NCBI GenBank assembly: GCA_037384445.1 | Contig: JARRNY010000021.1 | Span: 18,829 to 82,828, forward strand | Direction of reading: 5' to 3' | DNA: 64,000 nt | From: Thiodiazotropha sp037384445 | GTDB taxonomy: Bacteria; Pseudomonadota; Gammaproteobacteria; Chromatiales; Chromatiaceae | Part shown: piece by piece, positions 18,300 through 27,086 of the stretch | How positions within the stretch are numbered: position 1 is the stretch's first letter | Layout of the letters: each line of letters starts with the position of its first letter | The notes under the pieces: generated by a model | Seen by the model: only the letters and a program-made list of their open reading frames with translations | Database searches by the model: none | Told to the model about the DNA's origin: nothing | Translations under genes and position numbers: made by a program

Positions 18300-19007
18300 A
18301 TGGTTAAAAACGTATCGTTCAAAGAGGCCAAAGATGGCATCGCCGATTGCCGTATCTGCTCCATACGTGAGTCGGTACTCTTCGCCGGCCTGGAAGACAG
18401 CGCATTCGAAAAGCTGCACGACCCCATCGACCAATACACCCTGCCGGTGGGCTCCACTCTCTACCATGCGGGCGACAAGGGCGAACGCCTCTACACGATC
18501 CGTTCGGGCATTTTGAAACTGGTGCAGTACCTGCCGGATGGCAGCCAACGCATTGTGCGCCTGATACGCACCACTGATGTCACCGGCCTCGAGACCCTGG
18601 TCGGCGAATCCTATCAGCACGACGCGGTGGTGCTGCAGGAGACCGAGGTCTGCGCGCTGCCGGTACGGGTGGTGGACAACCTCAGCAAGGAAAACCCAAA
18701 CCTGCACCGGGAACTGCTGAATCGCTGGCAGCGCGCCCTCAACGAAGCCGACGCCTGGCTCACCGAACTCTCCACCGGCTCTGCCAAGCAGCGTATCGCA
18801 CGGCTGCTGTTGCGCCTGGTGATGCATACGGAAGAGAGCACCTGCAGCCTGTTCGCTCGTGAAGACATGGGAGCCATGCTCGGCATCACCACCGAGACAG
18901 CCAGTCGTACCATCGCCGAATTCAAGCGCCAGAGCCTGCTGATCGAGACCTCGCCCAACCAATTCCTGCTCGACGTCCCCAATCTCAGGCGCCTGGCCGA
19001 AGATTGA
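18300..19007 (+). CDS. FNR-like transcriptional regulator with one ligand Cys missing
   Basis: Crp/Fnr-family regulator, 235 residues from the ATG at 18300. The N-terminus has DCRICSIRESVLF: Cys17 and Cys20 match the first two closely spaced ligands of E. coli FNR (Cys20, Cys23), but the position of Cys29 is Val. Cys118 (EVCALP) matches Cys122. The cyclic-nucleotide-like barrel (about 30-140) and the helix-turn-helix (about 165-215) are complete; the recognition helix reads ETASR, the E--SR form that reads TTGAT half-sites. An upstream in-frame start at 18222 would add 26 residues with one more Cys. Confidence 0.88.
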   Translation: MVKNVSFKEAKDGIADCRICSIRESVLFAGLEDSAFEKLHDPIDQYTLPVGSTLYHAGDKGERLYTIRSGILKLVQYLPDGSQRIVRLIRTTDVTGLETLVGESYQHDAVVLQETEVCALPVRVVDNLSKENPNLHRELLNRWQRALNEADAWLTELSTGSAKQRIARLLLRLVMHTEESTCSLFAREDMGAMLGITTETASRTIAEFKRQSLLIETSPNQFLLDVPNLRRLAED

Positions 19008-19015
19008 TCATTTTC

Positions 19016-19041
19016 AATGCCCGGCACACGCACCGGGCATT
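19016..19041 (+). terminator. Hairpin after the FNR-like gene
   Basis: AATGCCCGG and CCGGGCATT are perfect 9-bp arms around an 8-base loop, 9 bases after the stop codon. The following bases are not T-rich, so it is a weak intrinsic terminator at best. Confidence 0.45.
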
Positions 19042-19099
19042 ATGCTGACGGCCGTTTCTTGATATCGCTATGCTCAGACTGAGTTAGGGAGAGCGCACT

Positions 19100-19489
19100 T
19101 TGAAACAGGCCGTCGCGCAGACAGAAGTCCCCATCTTCACCCTTAAGCTGGAAGCCTCCGAATGCCGGTTCGACTCAATGAATGAGATCGTCGGTTATTT
19201 CCGGGAGAAGATAGAATCACACAAGGCGGCCAGTTATATCGCCACCTTCGACCATCTCGAACATACCCGGCATCTGCCTGAAGGTCAGATTGCCGAAGGT
19301 ATCGATGCAGCCATCAACATCGTTTTCTGTTTTGGCTTTACCTTGCAGGACCCAATGCAACTGGCAACCCGGCCTCGCTCAATCGGTATCTGCCAAAGCG
19401 ACAAGGGATTCACTATCTCTTTTATGGAAGCGCCGATGCCGCTGGTCAACGCCCTGATGGAAGAGTGGGCTTTGAGCCTGCAGCGGTAA
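19100..19489 (+). CDS. Conserved hypothetical protein, possibly DUF6858-like
   Basis: 129 residues from a TTG start with a GGGAGAG ribosome site. Soluble, no signal peptide or membrane segment. It contains two Cys (near residues 14 and 74) and a pattern of alternating strands and helices. The resemblance to DUF6858 is from memory of small proteins found in sulfur oxidisers and is weak. It lies between the FNR-like gene and a NifX/NifB-domain gene, with which it may be co-transcribed (71-base gap). Confidence 0.6.
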   Translation: MKQAVAQTEVPIFTLKLEASECRFDSMNEIVGYFREKIESHKAASYIATFDHLEHTRHLPEGQIAEGIDAAINIVFCFGFTLQDPMQLATRPRSIGICQSDKGFTISFMEAPMPLVNALMEEWALSLQR

Positions 19490-19560
19490 GTCGCCCGCCA
19501 ACCCCTGATCCCGACCTGAAGTACTATTTTTTGGTGGGACCACCACCGAGGTCTATCTTT

Positions 19561-19938
19561 ATGAAAATTGCAGTCACCAGTCAGAACTTCCGCACCATCA
19601 CCCAACATGCCGGCAAATCACGCCGCTTCCTGATCTTTGAGCAGGATCCGACGACCGGAGCAGTGCAGGAGATCGCCCGTCTCGACCTGCCGAAAGAGAT
19701 GTCGATGCATGAGTTTCGTGGCGTAGATCACCCACTCTTCGAGATGGACTACCTGATTACCGCCAGCGGCGGGCAGGGCTTTGTTCAGCGCATGGCAAGA
19801 GCAGGAGTCGAGGTGATCATCACCGGCGAAGCAGACCCGCAGATCGCGGCGAAAGCAGTCATGGAGGGCAAACCCCTGGCACCACCGGCTCCGCATGATC
19901 ATGGGCATCACCAAGCGCCAATCATGCCGGGTCAGTAG
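19561..19938 (+). CDS. NifX/NifB-type dinitrogenase cofactor-domain protein
   Basis: 125 residues in the RNase-H-like fold of the dinitrogenase iron-molybdenum cofactor biosynthesis family. It opens MKIAVTSQNFRTITQHAGKS, typical of the family, and has the closing motif GVEVIITGEADPQIAAKAV. A His/Pro-rich tail (PHDHGHHQ) could bind a metal. Small family members of this kind occur outside nitrogen fixation, and no nif gene is here, so a role in handling a metal or iron-sulfur cofactor is the most that can be inferred. Confidence 0.85.
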   Translation: MKIAVTSQNFRTITQHAGKSRRFLIFEQDPTTGAVQEIARLDLPKEMSMHEFRGVDHPLFEMDYLITASGGQGFVQRMARAGVEVIITGEADPQIAAKAVMEGKPLAPPAPHDHGHHQAPIMPGQ

Positions 19939-19985
19939 CAGAACATGCCGTGGGGTCAGAACCGAAAGGCACTGACTTATCCGCG

Positions 19986-20053
19986 ATTGGTGGGGCTGGA
20001 CCCCACCCTACCGTTCAATTTCAAGGTGTAGGGTGGGGCCCTGCCCCACCAAT
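19986..20053. repeat. Palindromic dispersed repeat, copy 1
   Basis: A 68-base near-perfect inverted repeat: 26-base arms beginning ATTGGTGGGGC and ending GCCCCACCAAT, with two arm mismatches around a 16-base centre. Each arm also contains its own small GTGGGG/CCCCAC hairpin. Diverged copies lie at 22188-22248 and 47722-47785. REP/BIME-like. Confidence 0.85.
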
Positions 20054-20130
20054 AACTATTACCTGAATCCGTGGGTTGATGATGATCTTAGGTGGACCAC
20101 GCTTGAGATACACTCTAACAAGCGTAATAC

Positions 20131-20628
20131 CTACATCGACATCTCAAGATCGTCGATGACAACGTCGATCCCCGCCTGGGCGCAACCCTCATCGGTCTCG
20201 CCGGAGGGTGCACCGCTCACCCCCACACCCCCCAATAACTGACCACCCGCCTGGATCGGCAGTCCACCGGCAGCCATCAACAGACCATCGATACCACCGA
20301 TGGGAGTATTGGCCCGATCACTCATCGCTGAGGTGGCAGCATTGAAGTTGACTGAGGTGAAGGCCTTCATGCGGCTGATCGGCACCGTAATCTGGGCGGC
20401 AATGGTGTCACGCATGGCCACCTGCACGATGCCGTCCCGATCGACTACGGTAACACCGACCTGAATCCCTTGTTTACGGCAGGCTTCGATAGCCCCCTGC
20501 GCCACCTTGTTGGCCGTCTCCAGCGAGAGCCGCTTCAGATTGACCGTCGGCGAAGCTTCCTCCGCCGAGACCGAAGCACTCAGCGAAATCATTGAACTCA
20601 TCATCAAAGCCAGTGCAATTTTTTTCAT
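20131..20628 (-). CDS. Secreted GlcG/HbpS (DUF336) family protein
   Basis: 165 residues. A clear signal peptide (MKKIALALMMSSMISLSASVSA) is followed by the haem-degrading/HbpS-like domain: TANKVAQGAIEACRKQG, VTVVDRDG and the glycine-rich GGLPIQAGGQLLGGVGVSG near residues 113-137. HbpS proteins of this fold bind haem or cobalamin outside the cytoplasm; GlcG relatives have no set role. It is a single gene, 67 bases after ispG on the same strand, and may be read with it. Confidence 0.88.
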   Translation of the reverse strand: MKKIALALMMSSMISLSASVSAEEASPTVNLKRLSLETANKVAQGAIEACRKQGIQVGVTVVDRDGIVQVAMRDTIAAQITVPISRMKAFTSVNFNAATSAMSDRANTPIGGIDGLLMAAGGLPIQAGGQLLGGVGVSGAPSGETDEGCAQAGIDVVIDDLEMSM

Positions 20629-20695
20629 TCTCTCTCTCTCCGTTCGATATAGGCTATCAAGTGGTTTAGTTGTATGGACCAGCAGCGGTCCGAGG

Positions 20696-21940
20696 CTATC
20701 GGTTCGTTGCCGAATAGTGTTGTTTTACATAAGCGTCGACCAGCTCGATGAACTGGTCCGCAATATCATCACCCTTGAGGGTGACTGACTTCTCGCCATC
20801 CACATAGACCGGCGCCGAGGGCGACTCTCCGGTGCCGGGCAGGCTGATGCCGATATTGGCATGCTTGCTCTCGCCCGGTCCATTGACGATGCAACCCATC
20901 ACCGCGACAGAGAGGCTCTCGACACCCGCATAAACGCCGCGCCATTCGCTCATGCGTGAGCGCAGGTGCTGCTGCACCTCCTTGGCCAAATGCTGGAAAT
21001 AGGTACTGGTGGTCCGTCCACAACCGGGACAGGCCACCACCATGGGTGCAAAAGCTCGGATTCCCATTGACTGCAGGAGTTCCTGAGCCACCACGACTTC
21101 CTGGGTGCGAGGCCCTCCGGGTTCGGGCGTCAATGAGATACGGATGGTGTCGCCAATGCCCTGCTGCAGCAGCACCGCCAGGGCGGCGCTGGAAGCGACG
21201 ATGCCCTTGGAACCCATCCCCGCTTCGGTGAGGCCGAGATGCAGCGCATAGTCGCAGGCCTCGGCCAGGGAGCGGTAGACTGCGATCAAGTCCTGCACCC
21301 CGCTCATCTTGCAGGAGATGACGATACGCTCGCCGCCAAGGCCCAGCTCCTCGGCACGACGGGCGCTCTCCAGGGCGGAGACCACCATCACCTTGTGCAC
21401 CATGGCGGTACTGTCGATAGGCTGTGGCGAACGGGTGTTCTCGTCCATCAGGCGGGCTACCAGCCCTTTGTCGAGACTGCCCCAGTTGACGCCGATCCGC
21501 ACCGGCTTGTCGTAGCGGCAGGCTGTCTCAATCATGCTGGCGAATTGACTGTCCCGCTTCTCACCGCTACCCACATTGCCCGGGTTGATACGGTATTTCG
21601 CCAGCGCCTCGGCGCAGGCCGGATGGTCATTCAGCAACCGATGACCGTTGAAGTGGAAATCTCCGATCAGCGGCACCTCCACCCCCTGTTGCGCCAACCC
21701 ATCACGGATCTGCGGGACCGCTTTGGCCGCAGCCTCGTTGTTCACCGTCAGGCGCACCAACTCCGAGCCGGCCTGAGTCAGCGCCTTTATCTGCTCAATG
21801 CTGGCTTTGACGTCGGCGGTATCCGTATTGGTCATCGACTGCACCACTACCGGCGCGCCACCACCAATTTTGACGCTTCCGACCTGCACTGTCTGGGTCT
21901 TTCGTCGGTTGATTCCCACGATTAGCTTGCCTCGTTTCAA
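20696..21940 (-). CDS. ispG: 4-hydroxy-3-methylbut-2-enyl diphosphate synthase IspG
   Basis: Penultimate enzyme of the MEP isoprenoid pathway, 414 residues. It reduces MEcPP to HMBPP using a 4Fe-4S cluster. The N-terminal TIM-barrel part shows VQSMTNTDTADV and YRINPGNVG; the C-terminal cluster ligands are in CPGCGRTTS (about 310) and GCIVNGPGE (about 356). In many gammaproteobacteria ispG lies between rodZ and hisS; here that place (59012-59114) is empty and ispG stands 38 kb away. Confidence 0.97.
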   Translation of the reverse strand: MKRGKLIVGINRRKTQTVQVGSVKIGGGAPVVVQSMTNTDTADVKASIEQIKALTQAGSELVRLTVNNEAAAKAVPQIRDGLAQQGVEVPLIGDFHFNGHRLLNDHPACAEALAKYRINPGNVGSGEKRDSQFASMIETACRYDKPVRIGVNWGSLDKGLVARLMDENTRSPQPIDSTAMVHKVMVVSALESARRAEELGLGGERIVISCKMSGVQDLIAVYRSLAEACDYALHLGLTEAGMGSKGIVASSAALAVLLQQGIGDTIRISLTPEPGGPRTQEVVVAQELLQSMGIRAFAPMVVACPGCGRTTSTYFQHLAKEVQQHLRSRMSEWRGVYAGVESLSVAVMGCIVNGPGESKHANIGISLPGTGESPSAPVYVDGEKSVTLKGDDIADQFIELVDAYVKQHYSATNR

Positions 21941-22277
21941 TCTCAGGAGAGAGAGGATAGCAAATTCGACTGTTCTAGATTACCTGCAGCTGATGGGAGT
22001 TCGCTCTTTTCTCTGCAAGGGGCAGACTTACCACACAACTATTTCACAGGGGAGAGTTCCGTAGTTATTAACCCAGTAAACAAATATCTGGTTACCCACC
22101 AGAGTCAGCTATGGCAATCGTCGAAAAAAATTGTTGCAGCTTATTTATCCGAACCTTTTTTCCTCTGCCAATTCCAACACCTTCGGGTAGGTCTTGGCCC
22201 ACCCTGTCCTTTTGCTCAGGGCATAGGGTGAGGCCCTGCCCCATCAATCCGGGCTTTTTTCTCGATGAAGGTAAAGG
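21941..22277. other. Intergenic gap with palindromic repeat copy 2
   Basis: 337 bases between ispG start and the sqr stop. The part near 21941 should carry the ispG promoter. The only structure seen is the repeat copy at 22188-22248, whose right arm (ATAGGGTGAGGCCCTGCCCC) differs from copy 1 at about three positions, followed by GGGCTTTTTT at 22251-22260. No gene or RNA recognised. Confidence 0.6.
22188..22248. repeat. Palindromic dispersed repeat, copy 2 (diverged)
   Basis: Right arm closely matches the right arm of the copy at 19986-20053; the left arm (GGTAGGTCTTGGCCCACCC) is more decayed. Same size class and same type of site (between genes). Confidence 0.65.
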
Positions 22278-23546
22278 CTATTTCAGTTTGCCGATACCGA
22301 GCATCTTAAGGATGTATTTCTCGTAGATCGGCTCCGAGGTACCTTTTTTCATCTTGCGGATGAAGTACTTCTCGAAGGCGATCTTCGCCATGTGCACCCA
22401 CTTACCCTTCTTGAACCAGGCCACGTTGCGCGGCGGGATCTGCGGCAGAGCCACGAAGGCCGCGCCGGTGTCACCCATATCCGCCAGACAGATGGCATTC
22501 CAGGTCGCCAGGGTGGTGCCCTCTTTGCCCGCCAGTTCATCGGCAATGTTGTGCACGATGGCGGTCACCATCGACTCGATCATATAACCGGTCTTGGGCG
22601 CGCCTGTCGGTACCGCAGTGGCCTCCACCGGTGGGATGGCAATACAGACACCGGCGCCGTAGATGTTGGGATACTTGGGGTTGCGCTGATGGTCGTCGAC
22701 GAAGACGAATCCGCGCGGGTTACAGAGCCCCTCAACCTTACCTACCGCATCGACGCCCTTGAAGGAGGGAAGCATCATGGAGTATTTGAACTCCAGCTCA
22801 TGGTCCTTCACCTTGTGGCCCGCGTCATCGTATTGCTCGATGAACATCTTGCCCTTTTCGACTTTGGTGACCTTGGCGTTGGTGATCCAGTTGATGTGAT
22901 GGTTGCGGAAGTCGCTCTCGAGAAAGCCCTTGGAGTCACCCACACCACCCAGACCAAGATGGCCGATATAGGGTTCGGAGGTAACAAAGGTCATGGGCAC
23001 CTGGTCGCGCATCTTACGCTTGCGCAGGTCGGAATCCATGATGAAAGAGAACTCATATGCGGGACCGAAGCAGCTGGCGAAAGGCATGGCACCGATGATG
23101 ACATGACCCGGATCCTCTAACAGATCCTGATACGCCTTGTAGGCATTTTCTGCATGGTCCACGGTGCAGATGGATTGAGTGAAGCCCTCGGGACCCGATC
23201 CCTCGACCTCTTCAAAGGCGAGACGCGGGCCGGTGGCGATGATCAGATAGTCGTAGTCGATCTTCTCACCACCATCCAGAGTCACCTGATTTGCCTCGGG
23301 GTCGATCTCATCGACACGCTTGGCAATAAAATTAATCCCTTTCTTCTCCAGATGTGGCCGGATGTCGAAAGTGATATGAGAGCGATCCCGCCAGCCTACT
23401 GCCAGCCAGGGATTCGAGGGCACGAACTGAAAATACTCGCGCTCGTTAATGACGGTGATTTCATGTTCCCGTCCCAACTCCATACGGAGTTCGTACGCAC
23501 AAGGCATGCCGCCCGTACCAGCACCCATGACAACGATATGTGCCAT
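22278..23546 (-). CDS. sqr: Sulfide:quinone oxidoreductase
   Basis: FAD enzyme at the periplasmic or cytoplasmic membrane face that oxidises sulfide to sulfane sulfur and reduces quinone, 422 residues. Close in pattern to the Acidithiobacillus ferrooxidans enzyme: FAD motif GAGTGGMPCAYEL, then FVPSNPWLAVGWRDRS. The three redox Cys are all present: Cys127 (SICTVDH), Cys159 (ASCFGPAYE) and Cys353 (NAICLADMG). PTGAPKTGYMIE is the conserved quinone-side stretch, and the C-terminal amphipathic helices (KIAFEKYFIRKMK) fit membrane binding. Single gene with its own upstream gap of 249 bases. Confidence 0.95.
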   Translation of the reverse strand: MAHIVVMGAGTGGMPCAYELRMELGREHEITVINEREYFQFVPSNPWLAVGWRDRSHITFDIRPHLEKKGINFIAKRVDEIDPEANQVTLDGGEKIDYDYLIIATGPRLAFEEVEGSGPEGFTQSICTVDHAENAYKAYQDLLEDPGHVIIGAMPFASCFGPAYEFSFIMDSDLRKRKMRDQVPMTFVTSEPYIGHLGLGGVGDSKGFLESDFRNHHINWITNAKVTKVEKGKMFIEQYDDAGHKVKDHELEFKYSMMLPSFKGVDAVGKVEGLCNPRGFVFVDDHQRNPKYPNIYGAGVCIAIPPVEATAVPTGAPKTGYMIESMVTAIVHNIADELAGKEGTTLATWNAICLADMGDTGAAFVALPQIPPRNVAWFKKGKWVHMAKIAFEKYFIRKMKKGTSEPIYEKYILKMLGIGKLK

Positions 23547-23795
23547 TCAAAAAACCTCCAATTCTCCTATGTTATCAGCTGTGTCGATGAGGTCAGGAGA
23601 AATGCCGCACCGCCAGATATTCAACATCGAGACTCTACATCCAACCTACTGAAAAATAAAGCATTCTCATTGTATTAACATGTACTAATGAAAGAGTCGC
23701 CTCCACGCCTGATGGTTATTAGTGATGATTTTAAACCGCTGAAGGCGACGACACTTTTAAACATCCATTGATGTTTCATAGACTTAGCTGAGAAC

Positions 23796-24566
23796 TCATA
23801 CCACATCGAACCATCTGCTGACCCCATCCTGCGTGGCGAAATGGAGCCGATCCAGAAGTGTCGGCAGGTGCTCTGTCAAGATTTGACTGACCTGCGCCAC
23901 GCTATTGTTCTTCTCGCTCAGATGGGATGCCAGCAGATATCGGAGTCGTTCCAACGGGAGTTGTTGCAGCAGGCCGATCGATTGCGTGTTGCTCAGGTGC
24001 CCATGACGACCGCCGACACGGGCGCGCAGGCGGGGGGGATAGGGGCCGTTGGCCAGCATCTCGCTATCGTGGTTGAACTCGAGCACCAGCGAGTCACAGT
24101 CATGCAGGTTCGCTTGAATATGGGGGGTGATGTGGCCCGTATCGGTCAGCAATCCCAGACGCCGCCTGCCGCTCTCGAACAAAAACTGGCAGGGCTCCCG
24201 GGCATCATGGGGTACCGGAAAAGGCAGCACCTCCAGATCACCCAATGAAAACCAACCGGCATGGCAGTCGATTCGATGCAGCTCGGCAATCTCCCCCGGC
24301 TTGCCTGCGCGAAAGGTCCCGGCAGTCATGTACACCGGTAGTGCGTAACGTCGCGCCATGGCGCCTACGCCACGGATATGGTCTCCGTGCTCATGTGTGA
24401 CCAGAATGGCATCGAGGGTCTGGGGGTCGACACCCAGCTGGCTGAGGCGGGCTTCGGCCTGCCGGGCGGGAAAACCGCAGTCGATCAGGACGCGGACCTG
24501 AGTCGTCTCCAACAGCAGGGCATTGCCCCGACTGCCGCTTCCCAGCGAGGCGAAGCGCAGCGACAC
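23796..24566 (-). CDS. MBL-fold metallo-hydrolase (YycJ/WalJ-like)
   Basis: 256 residues with the metallo-beta-lactamase metal motif THEHGDHI (about 57-64), an opening FASLGSGSRGNALLLE typical of the YycJ group, the Asp ligand region LLTDTGHIT and a late His in LASHLSEKNNS. Members of this group are predicted DNA or RNA exonucleases that affect cell-wall or DNA metabolism. Single gene downstream of bamC on the same strand. Confidence 0.85.
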   Translation of the reverse strand: MSLRFASLGSGSRGNALLLETTQVRVLIDCGFPARQAEARLSQLGVDPQTLDAILVTHEHGDHIRGVGAMARRYALPVYMTAGTFRAGKPGEIAELHRIDCHAGWFSLGDLEVLPFPVPHDAREPCQFLFESGRRRLGLLTDTGHITPHIQANLHDCDSLVLEFNHDSEMLANGPYPPRLRARVGGRHGHLSNTQSIGLLQQLPLERLRYLLASHLSEKNNSVAQVSQILTEHLPTLLDRLHFATQDGVSRWFDVV

Positions 24567-24800
24567 GATTCAGGATGCCCTGCGCCTACCGGAGAAGGGC
24601 ATCCGCAGCAGGTATTCATCAGCCCCGAATGGCACTGAGATGAGAGAAATAGACCGCAAGTCTCCGCCAATGGTCATTGTTGCCACCCAAGCAGATTGCG
24701 CATTCATCTGCGTCGAATCTCTCGAGAGCGACCCTGCAGCATCATGCACATTCGAGGCGTAACCACCTTAACCAGGGCCTGTTAACACGAATATCAGACC

Positions 24801-25946
24801 CTAACGAATCTGCTCGTTGATCAGCGTCAGAATCCTTTGCGCAACCTTGGAGTTATCGACCGCACCGGCCTGGTCACGTACCACCACCTGTGTCTCATCA
24901 CCTTGCTCGGTCAGCTTGACCTGGTACTGGACCTTATCGTCGATATCCTCTTCATCATCCCGCCAGAAGGCCAGTTTGGAGAAGAATCCGCCCTCTTCCT
25001 TCTTGTCGCTCTTCAGCTGGTTGTAACGTACATAGTAGACACCGGCGCTGCGATCCCGATCCTCAACCGCAAAACCGACCCGATCCAAGGCGACACCGGT
25101 GAGCCGCCATGCACGGGGGTAACTATCCCGGATATAGAGGCTGGTCGCATCGCTTGTCTGCACCAGCCGGGAGCGGGGTTCGCTCTCCTTCGGCTGCGCC
25201 GTCAGTGTCTCTGCCTGCTCCTTGCTCACCCCCAGGTGAACCATCAGGCTGCGTAGCATCGCTGCTTCGATACCCGGGTCGTTTGGCCGAGGTGTCCAGT
25301 AAGTCGTGTCTGCCTGACCACTGACGTTCTCCACCAGTTTCTCCTCCATGCCACGATGGGTCAGGTAGAGTTCGGTGGTATCGGGCGTCATACCAGGCTC
25401 GAGGCGCACACGAAACTGGTCACGGGTTGCCGAGGAGTAGATGCCGCCGACCGCCTTGCGAAAGAATTCAGTCAGCACTCCCTGCTTGATGTCGGCTCGG
25501 CTCTCCAGCCAATCGGTCTTCATCACACCGATGGCAGGATCCTGCTCCACCAGCAGCAGACCATTCTTGCGCCAGAAATCGACCACTTTGGGCCAGATCT
25601 GCTGGGGTGAGCCCTTGATCTCCAGCCATCGCTGATCTCCATCACGATGAAAGGTCAGGTTTTCGAAATCGGGTAACACCTCGCTGTTGGCAGCCGTCGC
25701 GGTACCGGCGCTCTTTTCATGCCGAGTCGTATACTCCTCGTAAGAGGCGGCGCCGCTGCCCGGCACAGCCATAGCGTCCTGGATCGACGAGCGGGTGAGG
25801 TCCGGCGGGATCTCCAGATCCTCCACCGTCTCCCGCTGGGTACGGTATTCACGTTCCGAATCGGAGAAGAAGCCGCCGCTGGAACTACAACCGGCCAGCA
25901 AGAGCAAAAGGAGGAGAGAGGCAAAGGTGTTGGGTTTGAACTGCAT
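24801..25946 (-). CDS. bamC: Outer-membrane assembly lipoprotein BamC
   Basis: Accessory lipoprotein of the BAM complex that inserts outer-membrane proteins, 381 residues. The start at 25946 is chosen because it opens straight into a lipoprotein signal with lipobox LLAGC; the frame upstream to 26063 adds 39 residues unlike a signal. Two helix-grip domains follow (around 130-215 and 255-380; WPRV-like WLEIKGSPQQIWPKVVDFW and LYIRDSYPRAWRLTGVAL). It follows dapA directly, as in E. coli (dapA-bamC). Confidence 0.9.
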   Translation of the reverse strand: MQFKPNTFASLLLLLLLAGCSSSGGFFSDSEREYRTQRETVEDLEIPPDLTRSSIQDAMAVPGSGAASYEEYTTRHEKSAGTATAANSEVLPDFENLTFHRDGDQRWLEIKGSPQQIWPKVVDFWRKNGLLLVEQDPAIGVMKTDWLESRADIKQGVLTEFFRKAVGGIYSSATRDQFRVRLEPGMTPDTTELYLTHRGMEEKLVENVSGQADTTYWTPRPNDPGIEAAMLRSLMVHLGVSKEQAETLTAQPKESEPRSRLVQTSDATSLYIRDSYPRAWRLTGVALDRVGFAVEDRDRSAGVYYVRYNQLKSDKKEEGGFFSKLAFWRDDEEDIDDKVQYQVKLTEQGDETQVVVRDQAGAVDNSKVAQRILTLINEQIR

Positions 25947-26059
25947 GTTTTGATAGATCGGTCTAGAGCTAGTCAGTTCCCGTCGCGAGACGGGATGTGT
26001 TGTTGCTGTGGCAATGGGTCTGATGGTACCGGAAACGGGATCAGTCTGGGGCTGTCTGT

Positions 26060-26935
26060 TCAACGAACGCCTGCCTGCAGCATGGCGGCTTCGACCTCGG
26101 CTTCTGAATCGGGGGTCAACCAGGTCAGCGGCAGGCGAATGCCCCTACCCGCCAGGCCCATCCGGTTCACTGCCCACTTCACCGGAATCGGACTCGATTC
26201 CACGAACAACGCCTTGTGCAGCCCCGCGAGCCTGGCGTCGGCCGCCTTCGCCGCCTCCCGCTCACCGGCCAGGGCCAGGGAGACCATTTCGTGCATCAGA
26301 CCGGGGGCTACATTGGCGGTCACCGAGATGACCCCGTGTCCGCCCTGCAGCAGGAACTCGCAACCGGTCGCATCGTCTCCGCTGTAGATTTCGAAATTGT
26401 CGGGACAGAGCGCTTTGATCCGGCTCAAGCGAGTGAGATCTCCCGTCGCCTCTTTAATGCCGATGATATTGGGTACTGACGCCAGACGGGCAACAGTCTC
26501 CGGCAGCATGTCACAGGCCGTTCGGCCCGGCACGTTATAGAGGATCTGAGGCACGTCGACCGCCTCGGCTATGGCCCTGAAATGGCGATAGAGGCCTTCC
26601 TGGGTCGGCTTGTTGTAATAGGGCGTGACCAGCAGACAGGCGTCGGCGCCACCCTGCTTGGCACAGCGGGTCAGCGTGATCGCTTCGGTCGTGGAATTGG
26701 CGCCTGTACCGGCAATCACCGGCACGCGGCCTGCCACGTAATCGACCGTCTTGGCGATAACATCGCAGTGCTCCTTCTCGTCCAGGGTAGCCGACTCACC
26801 TGTGGTGCCGACCGAGACGATTGCATCTGAACCCTGCTCGATGTGGAAGTCGATCAGCTTCTTCATGGCGGCATAGTCGACGCTGCCGTCCTCCGCCATG
26901 GGAGTGATCATCGCTACCATACTGCCGTGAAACAT
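26060..26935 (-). CDS. dapA: 4-hydroxy-tetrahydrodipicolinate synthase DapA
   Basis: First committed enzyme of lysine and diaminopimelate synthesis, 291 residues, condensing pyruvate and aspartate semialdehyde. Schiff-base Lys is in GIKEATGD (about residue 161) and the catalytic Tyr in LYNVPGRT (about 133); TTGESATL near 43-50 is the proton-relay Thr site. It heads the dapA-bamC operon and is divergent from gcvR-bcp, the same arrangement as in E. coli. Confidence 0.97.
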   Translation of the reverse strand: MFHGSMVAMITPMAEDGSVDYAAMKKLIDFHIEQGSDAIVSVGTTGESATLDEKEHCDVIAKTVDYVAGRVPVIAGTGANSTTEAITLTRCAKQGGADACLLVTPYYNKPTQEGLYRHFRAIAEAVDVPQILYNVPGRTACDMLPETVARLASVPNIIGIKEATGDLTRLSRIKALCPDNFEIYSGDDATGCEFLLQGGHGVISVTANVAPGLMHEMVSLALAGEREAAKAADARLAGLHKALFVESSPIPVKWAVNRMGLAGRGIRLPLTWLTPDSEAEVEAAMLQAGVR

Positions 26936-27086
26936 AGAAAAACGCTCTCTCTGGACTCGATCGGCAATGGTATCCTGTGGCTAACGACTATGACAAGGGG
27001 AGAAAATCGGGCTTGTCGCTGAACCCGTTTTCCGATAGATATTCCCGCAGATGTTACACTTCCGGCAGATACCCTGAGAATACCAA

